Part shown: positions 56,880 to 64,000 of the stretch, piece after piece
Layout: every line of letters starts with the position of its first letter
How positions within the stretch are numbered: the stretch's first letter is position 1
Source of the DNA: Micropterus salmoides
Taxonomy: Eukaryota; Chordata; Actinopteri; Centrarchiformes; Centrarchidae
Reading direction: 5' to 3'
Length of the DNA: 64,000 bases
NCBI RefSeq assembly: GCF_014851395.1
Contig: NW_024040485.1
Span: 6,596,104 to 6,660,103, forward strand
Position numbers and translations under genes: made by a program
The notes under the pieces: model-generated
The model's input: the letters and a program-made list of their open reading frames with translations, nothing else
What the model was told of the DNA's origin: nothing
Database searches by the model: none

Positions 56880-57610
56880 CCCGTGATTTCCGCCTATATG
56901 TTGACCTCTACTGAGGAGATAACTGTGCGATGGAAAGACCACTTTCAGGAACTGAATCCCACTAACTTTTCCACTAACCAACTAGCATTTCGGCAGGCTG
57001 GGTATCCCATTGCTGCTTTTTGCAGATGTGGTCCTGTTGGCATCCTTGGTCTGACATTCAGCACTCACTGAATCGGTTTGCAGCAGAGTGTGAAGTAGAC
57101 AGGATGAGAATTAGCACCTCTCAGAGGAAAAAGAATGCTCACTCCAACTGGGGAATGAGTCCGTACCAAGTGAGGGAGGTCAAGTACCTCTTGTTCGTGA
57201 GTGAGTGAGGGGACAATGGAGCAGGAGATTGGCCGGAGAGTCTGAGCAGCGGGGACAATTTTGCACTTCTACCGCACCATTGTAATAAAAAGAGCTGAGC
57301 TGGAAGGCAAAGCTCAGACTTCTGATTAATTTTGGTTCCTACCCTCACCTATGGTCATGGCCAAAAGAACTAGATGACAGGTACATGTGGCTGGCTGGCC
57401 TTTAGCTTGGAGACAGAAGAGTAGCCAAGTCGTCCTAGAGGAACTCTTGAGTAGAGCCGCTGCTCCTTTGCTTCGATAGGAGCCTGTTAAAGGTGGTTTG
57501 TGCATTTGGTAAAGATGCCTCCTGGGAGCCTCCCTAAGGAGGTGGGAAAGGGAGGTTTGGGGTCCCCTGCTGGAGCTGCTGTTCCTCCGACCCAAGTCCG
57601 GATAACTGGT
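56880..57610 (+). pseudogene. LINE reverse transcriptase fragments, heavily deleted
   Basis: Frames read LTSTEEITVRWKDHFQELNP (56895 onward), then HSLNRFAAECEVDRMRIS (57070 onward), VREVKYLLF (57170) and further 3' pieces to about 57600. These blocks are normally about 1 kb apart in the family, so most of the RT including the catalytic box is lost. It is a different LINE clade from the L2 copies. Confidence 0.7.
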
Positions 57611-57979
57611 TAAAGATGATCATCAAGCTTGTAAAGTGTTAATTTTGTATTCTGACCTGTGTTTTGTATTAACCTGTGTAGTCGTTTTAACTCAAAGAAA
57701 AGAAAAGCTATGCTTAGACGAATTGTGTAAAAACGTTCTTATTGGGAAGGTGGAACTTATGTCTGCTTGCATAGTGCAATCTAAGTGTCTCAATCAACAG
57801 TGTGTTTTGATCCAAATAGAGCATCCTTCGGTGGGCATAAACAAAATCCCTTACTTCCTGAGAGCAGGAATTCAACTAAATGTCGATTTATTATTTATTA
57901 TAATTTTCTTTTGTTTGTTTATCAGACCGTTAAGTCAAACAATATTAATTCAAGAATGACCAAGTTCTTTTAAGCTTTG

Positions 57980-58290
57980 TTCTGTCGAGTTAACTTACAC
58001 TGCTCCCACTGAAGGACGGACCTAGACACGTGGGCCCGCCAGCAGTAACAAAGGACAATCAAACCTTTAACCCGAGCCAGGGTTAAAAGCCTCCCACTGC
58101 AAGTTTTCTTCAATAATCCGACCAAGATGGACCTCCGGAGCAATTCCCTGGCAGAGAAAGTGAGACCCTGAGCAAACTGAATCTCCGGTGTTGCCCTTTA
58201 TTCGAGGTATGAATTAATATTCCCTGAATATTAATTTCATAAGTGTATTAAAAATCATACGTAGACCTGCTACAATGTAGACTGATTGGT
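57980..58290 (+). repeat. Fragment of the retroviral LTR family, 3' end
   Basis: Positions 58188-58255 (GGTGTTGCCCTTTATTCGAGGTATGAATTAATATTCCCTGAATATTAATTTCATAAG in pieces) match the end of the solo LTR at 9010-8945 in reverse complement, including the hairpin and the following ATTAAAA...ACGTAG. The sequence further upstream is only weakly related. Confidence 0.55.
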
Positions 58291-58734
58291 TGACTTGGTA
58301 AAATCGCATTTCCTGCGAGCTCCCAGAAAGTGCTCCGTGCTTTGAAGCCAGTTTTACTAGTGGCCAAACAAGCAGCTATAAAAAAATATAAATAAATTAA
58401 AACACAGTAGATACCGTCTTTTGAGCAACGCCAACCCCAACAATATGACTCATTTCACATTATCAAAATTTGATACAGTGAGTCAATGACTTTGGAAAGT
58501 CTAAAAGAGCAGGGCTAAACCGGAAGTTAGCCAGCTCACCGGCAGAATTGTCAAAATTCCCCAAATACCTCCTCAAGGTCCCCTAACTGCCCCTTCTCTG
58601 TGTGAGCTGAAAATAAATCAGGTGTTTGTAATACAGTCCTGGCTCTGTAAATGTGAAAAACTAAGTGGCGAGCACCCCACCACTTGTGTGACTTTCCCAC
58701 GGACATTCAGCTGACTTTTTAGTTTGCCAAGGAT

Positions 58735-58975
58735 ATGCTGTTGTGATGTTAGCTATAAGGAGAGCTGTGGAGAGCTGTGAGTATCGCTGTCTGGGGTTGG
58801 TGTGCTGGCACTGGAACAGTCTTGTCCTCTCTGCGTGTTAACTTTACAGCAACAGTAGCAACAGTTTGTTAAACTATTTAAAAAGTTAGCAACATTACTT
58901 CCTGTGTCGTTCACTCTTTATCATGGTATTGGAATTTCTCCAGAATAGTTACCCCTCCTCCTTAGAAACTTTTTA
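58735..58975. mobile_element. Second copy of the MITE at 31993-32410 (partial)
   Basis: Shares GTTGTGATGTTAGCTA, GTGAGTATCGCTGTCTG and CATGGTATTGGA.TT.TCCAGAAT with 32228-32400. The left terminal repeat is not found. Confidence 0.65.
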
Positions 58976-59375
58976 TTGAAAACTCATCATGCAGCATCTC
59001 CTTCTCAGAGGATTCAGTGTCAGATAATCAACTGCCTACAGGCTGGGATGAACACTTGCAAGCTTTGGATATTCTGAATATACGTTTCAGTTGTACCAAA
59101 TTATGAAAAGAAATATTTTAGAGTTTGAGAAACACGTCTGACACCCTTATTCCTCTTATTAGCAGAAGGAAACAGCAGAAACAAAAACATTATCTCCTAA
59201 GACATGTTTGACTGAATAAAATTTTAATTTGTAACTACTGATTCCACAGGTCTCAGCTCAGGAGAAATGAGATCCCAACGACATAATAAAAGCCATTTCC
59301 AATGTCACAAATTAATGGAGAAATAAATCTTCTGTAACAACTAAAAATAAAAAGGTTAAAAGTGGGGAAGAGTTT

Positions 59376-59654
59376 TTATTGAAAACAAACCAACATAAGC
59401 AAGCCTTCAGGCAGAAAGAGATTGTGTTCAGTTCCATAATACACAATCGCGTTCAATGATAAGAGAGACAGCATAGAAATCTCAATGGGTCTTAAACACT
59501 GCCAGCTAACTATGTCTGGTAAAGTGACTTCTGCATTAAATACAGAAAGAATTAGAGCTCCCTGGGTGTGCCTTTCCCCACCTCTTATGCCTTCAAAAAT
59601 GGGCATCTCCAGTCCCTGATTGGCCAAGAGGGGAATCACCAAGCTGATCTCCAT
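59376..59654 (-). CDS. Unassigned 92-codon open frame
   Basis: Opens at ATG 59654 and reads MEISLVIPLLANQGLEMPIF, GGERHTQGALILSVFNAEV and SWQCLRPIEISMLSLLSLN. I do not recognise it and see no motif, signal peptide or flanking splice pattern. It is the longest frame in an otherwise frame-poor region and could be chance or an exon of an unknown gene. Confidence 0.2.
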   Translation of the reverse strand: MEISLVIPLLANQGLEMPIFEGIRGGERHTQGALILSVFNAEVTLPDIVSWQCLRPIEISMLSLLSLNAIVYYGTEHNLFLPEGLLMLVCFQ

Positions 59655-61670
59655 CCATGTTGAGCAGTCTTCCCTACACCCTGAGCAACAAGTGATCTGA
59701 ATGATCCTCTAATTGACCCTTCTTTTAGCAACTTTTTGCCTCTGCTTTTATTTTTATTAACTTGTTTTTCCCTGTTAGTGCTATAAAAATCAAGTTTATT
59801 ATTATGCTTTGATTGTATATGCCATTAATCACATATGAATCAGAAGATAGTTCTGACAAAACTTTATCTACTTCTTAACCTTTTTTGTCTGATTTGTTAT
59901 GAAATTTGACTGTTTTCTAAATATACCTTTAATGTCAAACATTTGGTGTCTATTATGTCTATTACTTACTTTTCATATTAATTTTTTTGTACATGTAAGA
60001 AGACCATATGGAAGATAAAGGAAGTGTGTCAGCTGCCTCACCTTGTGATTACTAATTGAGAACCGTACCTGTGGAAGGTGATTTGGTCTTTAAAGTGAAG
60101 TGTATCACTCACTCGTGTTTGTGCTGCTCTTTGCACTCTAATACACAATCACCTGTTCAGTGTTGTTTTGGTTGAAAAGCAGTAAGATCACTGGGGTTTC
60201 ATCTGGGAACAACCACCACCTGGTATTTGATGTGGGCTTTTCATGTCCAGTCACTGTTTAGCTGAACACACCCCCACACAATAAAGTGGTTTGTTACCAA
60301 CCCTCAACGTGTCTCCTTGTCCACAGGCCTGCTGCAGTTTGACTTTTTTCAGCTCCAGTCTCTGGAGTTTTGATAAGCGTTGGCACAGCTCAACGCTCCT
60401 TGGGGCTTTCACGGCTCCAAAAACAATTTGACAGGAACAGGAAAAATGACGGCATGTTCATAAATGTTGGGTTTCTAGACAGTTCTGTGTATGGGAATCA
60501 TGAGGGATTTTAACTTCTCTCAAAGGAAGACTCTGCAGATACTACCAGTATGAAAATGTACTTATCTCCTCTGAGGTCTTTCTTCATTATATTGCAGTAA
60601 CAGAGTTACATAATAGTTACGCTTAGAGTTGATTTTATTATTTTCTTAACCTTCTATGACAGGCACAGACTCTTCACAGTATTTTTCGTCCTTGGCTCCG
60701 TTTCTGCCTCCTGATCGATTCAAAACCAGTGAAACCACCAGAGCAGATGACAGAGATCTGGTTGCACATTATTTTATAATCACATTCGGCAGGAATACCA
60801 GCCATCTGACACCAAACCACTTTCTCTGCCCAGATGAAAAGTGTCATGTGTTTAACACACACACACACAAACAGCTGATTACAGGGAATACATTCATGCA
60901 TAACGGAAAGAAAACACCTGCAGTCATAATGATTTGATCCATATTCATTTCAACATCATTAGTTTGTTTAGTCCCATTCGCAGCAGTCAGAGATGGTGGT
61001 TCTAGTCATGTGTGAAGAAGCATTCCATTACTCGTATATTAAATCTGGGCCAGCCTGCTGTTTATAAGAGCCACCTGACTCTGAAACAGACTCCATGTAG
61101 TTTGTAAAGATTGTTAATATAATGCCACAAAGTGAGATTCCTAGTCAGTGGCAGAGTAGATGCAGTGATGTAACACTAGGTGGTTTTCTATTCACTTGCT
61201 TTTTATATCAAATTTCAATTTGCGCATTAGAAATGGAAAGCATTTTTAAATTGAAATACCACACAGTACAATTGGGGGGAGGTGGACATGTTGCTGTATC
61301 CATACAAATATACAATGGAAACTGATTCGGTGTATTCATGAAAATATTTTTAAATTCTTTTTTCCTCCCCCCTCAGTTTGAGGTTTGACTAGCACTCTTA
61401 ACTAAGTCATCTTATTGCACCCTCTAATTCTACAGTAGTGTAATAGAACCTGACTGGAGCATTAGCGCCAATGAACCAACTCTTAACATTGTGTATACAT
61501 TTGTGTCTTCTCTTGTTGATTTTCTGAAAATTCATTTAAAATGCGTGCTATATTCCAGTGGTAACCTGGCGGCTGTTGTCAGCAGAAAGTGCAAATGTCT
61601 AGTTAGAGTTGCTTACCCACTGGTTGAGGACGTATGGCAATCTGCATAAGTTGAATACTGTACAAGCATA
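59655..61670. other. No gene recognised
   Basis: AT-rich sequence with scattered short frames and a (CA)5 tract at 60860. I see no repeat shared with the rest of the window. Confidence 0.4.
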
Positions 61671-61672
61671 TT

Positions 61673-62030
61673 TATTAGGGTTGTGACAAGATCTAGTGCC
61701 ACTCGATTAAAACTTGACTAGTTCTCGTCGGATTAATAGTTATCTCGCAAGACTCACTCAGTTGACATTTTTCACATGCTGTCAAGCCACATCAATTTTC
61801 TCACAGTGGAAAAACAAATGTATAGTCGACTCACAGAGCGAAACAGCAACTCCGGTGTCTTTACATAAAGAAAAAAAAAATTCCAGAATGCCGGAAATTT
61901 ACTGTTTAATGCTCAAAATTCATTTAAATCATCAATTAAGATTTCTTATACATTGTGCTAAAATCTTGTTTTGATCTCATGAACCCATTATTGAGTCTTG
62001 TGAGCTTGGTGTCTCGTCACACCCCTAGTA
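61673..62030. mobile_element. hAT-like MITE
   Basis: The left end reads TAGGGTTGTGACAAGATCT and the right end, reverse-complemented, TAGGGGTGTGACGAGACACC. The body has no gene. The right half recurs at 63880-64000. Confidence 0.7.
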
Positions 62031-63879
62031 CCCAACAAGGCAATATGTAGATGTTAGCAAGCTAGTGGGATTAGCAGAACATTAGTTGGCAATGTGGTGG
62101 TATTGATAGATTGTGCTGGTATTAGCTAAGACTTACAGATAAAATCTCCTGTACGAAATGACACATGAGCTTTTGGTTAAATAATGTGATTGAGGACACA
62201 TTCCTTATATTCCTTACCCCGGACTCACACAGGCGGCCTGTGCGCCGCGTTATGGCTGCACCACGGTTTTGACCCGTCCTCAGGCCTGCGTCAACTCACA
62301 CTGGAAGCATTTCAGCAGCAGAGCATTTAGCCTGCCCCACGTTGATGACTTGTTGTTTGTCATTTTGTGTGCTTCTACAACCAATCACAGAGCTCTGTGA
62401 ATCGTTCCCTCCCCCCCACTTCCTTGCAGGGCTGAATTTCTCACTTGGCGGAGAACCACTACTGGGACATGTTGCGGCGCTTTTGGTGTGAGCACAGTTT
62501 ACAGCTTACACTTTTTGCATTTTAAAGGACAGTGTGTTCTGTCATTATTGTAGCATATGTATATGGGGGTATAAATTGAATACCTAAATTCTTGGTATTT
62601 AAGTGATTTGTGAAGTAGAGGTGCCATTTGTGTATACAGGAATCGGAGATAGAGCTATCACTTGTCAGATCGTCAAACTACAATTGAAAGTTCAGGTGCA
62701 ACATCCACATTCTGCTACTTGACTTTCTACATTTTAGTGTCTTTTCCAGCAAGCAGCTCCATGCTGCAGCATTCCTTTTTTATAGATCACCGCATTGCAT
62801 TTCTCCAGGTATGATCAATTTGGGTTTTGTTTTTTTTTTAATGTTCGTTCTCATCACTCTGCTCTGTGGCACCTAACATATGTGAGAGGAAATGTTTCTC
62901 TGGATTAGTATTTTCATTGTTCTAAAGTGACAAAGCAGATATAGTTTAAAACCGATCATAGATCTTTACAGGCAACTTTTAATCTTCCTCATTCAGAAGC
63001 AGGAGCGGATTGGCCACCTGGCAATTCTGGAATCTGCCAGAGGGGCCGGACAATTTGTTTTTGGGGTGGGCTGGTCAGATTGATATTAATATCAGTGTTT
63101 CCCACACATCAGCTTTACTTGTACAAAATATATGTACTTACAAAATATTTGGTGACCCATTTAAGCATTTTGCAGAGAAACACTGAGAGAAATGATCATC
63201 CATTATGTTCAGACTCAGACGGTGAATATTTCACAAGCACGGACCAGGTTGCCTAAAGCAACAGTGAACACTTTGGTGCAAGTGCAACTGAGTACAATGT
63301 TGGTTGTCGCGAGTGCTGTGTCATTTCGGCCACTTTATAAAACAGCCCACTGCTGATGGAGAAAGTCAACAGGGCCGACAAATACAGGGAGAGAGAAAAA
63401 GAAAAGAGGCAGGGCAAGCCACTGTGCTTGCAGCAGAGGTGTATGTTCCTTGCTTGTGTGGAAATATTAGAAGTGAAGGCAAGGAGAGCAGAATTAAGTA
63501 GGCTAGTGAGTTTTTATTCATGTATATTCCAATGTTGAGAGCAGTGTGTGAGAAAACATTTTTCTGCAATGTTTAAATCGGCTACTGTGTTTATGGACGT
63601 TGCTGGAATCGGTATAGATAGAGACCCCCGGTCTTCTTGTAGGCTGAATGAAAATGCTTTGAGAGAGGTTTACTTGCACAATAAGAAACATGCAATGCAA
63701 TTTGAATACAGAAGAAACAAATGTGCATTCTCCAAGAAAGTTACTTAAGCAACAAAAAAAGCTACTGATCAATGCATTATATTCCATTTTATTGTTATAT
63801 TTTGGATTGTCATCTGCTGAATTTTGTGCTGCCATTCATATAAATAAAGACATTTACTCCATAAATTGGTGCAGAAAAT
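62031..63879. other. Probable repeat mosaic without genes
   Basis: A GC-richer patch at 62220-62490 (GGCGGCCTGTGCGCCGCG) and the segment CAGTGTTTCCCACAC at 63092 look like MITE ends, but partners could not be matched. Confidence 0.35.
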
Positions 63880-64000
63880 GTCTCCAGAATGCAGAAAATT
63901 AAGAGTTTAATGCTCAAAATCATTGAATATTTCTTCAAAATAGTGTTAAAATATCTTCTCGTCTTGCTCTCATGACCAAAGTCTTTCATCACACCCCTAT
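63880..64000. mobile_element. Second hAT-like MITE, right part, running to the window edge
   Basis: Matches 61885-62025 (AGAATGC.GAAA.TTA, GAGTTTAATGCTCAAAAT, GTTAAAATAT, CTCATGA, TCACACCCCTA). The window ends in the terminal repeat. Confidence 0.65.

Noticed and set aside
57636..57959. 107-codon frame with a hydrophobic end
   Set aside because: Low-complexity AT-rich sequence between a LINE fragment and an LTR fragment, no motif and no neighbour that supports a gene.

Overview
The window is a repeat-dense stretch of a ray-finned fish (teleost) genome. The evidence is eukaryotic throughout: spliced host exons with GT/AG borders and AATAAA signals. The repeat fauna (DIRS, L2/CR1-type LINEs, a Penelope element, Ty3 elements, a fish-type retrovirus, Tc1, CACTA-type DNA transposons, Polintons) is typical of fish. 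Two runs of 500 N (5297-5796, 33845-34344) are assembly gaps. Almost everything that looks coding belongs to mobile elements or endogenous viruses. The clear host genes are two tandem copies, on the minus strand, of a peroxisomal-type acyl-CoA thioesterase (ACOT/BAAT family) at 3431-4837 and 32449-33057.

Layout: 1-600 DIRS-like reverse transcriptase fragment; 600-3400 no gene seen; 3431-4837 ACOT exons 3 and 2; 4858-5296 L2-type LINE; gap; about 5797-21190 a Polinton/Maverick (adintovirus-like) endogenous dsDNA virus element; 21.5-31 kb LINE fragments, a Tc1 element and a SINE relic; 30.3-31.6 kb Ty3 RNase H fragment plus LTR; 32.0-33.1 kb MITE and second ACOT exon; gap; 34.3-36.8 kb chromodomain Ty3 element; 36.8-52.5 kb an endogenous retrovirus carrying four nested insertions; 53.1-55.3 kb remnant of a second, older Polinton; 55.3-64 kb LINE, LTR and MITE fragments with little else.

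The first Polinton carries the recognisable core set: protein-primed family B DNA polymerase (plus strand), FtsK/HerA-type packaging ATPase, two small conserved proteins, then on the minus strand an adenain-type protease, hexon-like major capsid protein, small glycine-rich virion-type protein, penton-like minor capsid protein, chromodomain integrase and a large accessory protein. The two gene blocks converge tail to tail at about 13.9-14.03 kb, where AATAAA signals face each other. Most genes carry frameshifts, the polymerase is split by a 2.4-kb LTR and the accessory gene by a tRNA-derived SINE, so the element is dead. The ATPase, penton and one small gene are still open. A deletion has fused the small virion-type gene to a capsid gene that has lost its N terminus.

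The retrovirus (about 36.8-52.5 kb) has a tRNA-Trp-type primer binding site, gag, protease, RT, integrase and env remnants. Insertions can be ordered by nesting: a Penelope-like element in the 5' LTR, an L2 LINE in gag, and a solo LTR and a 3.1-kb CACTA-type transposon in the integrase. The same LTR family interrupts the Polinton polymerase, so the Polinton was present before that LTR arrived.
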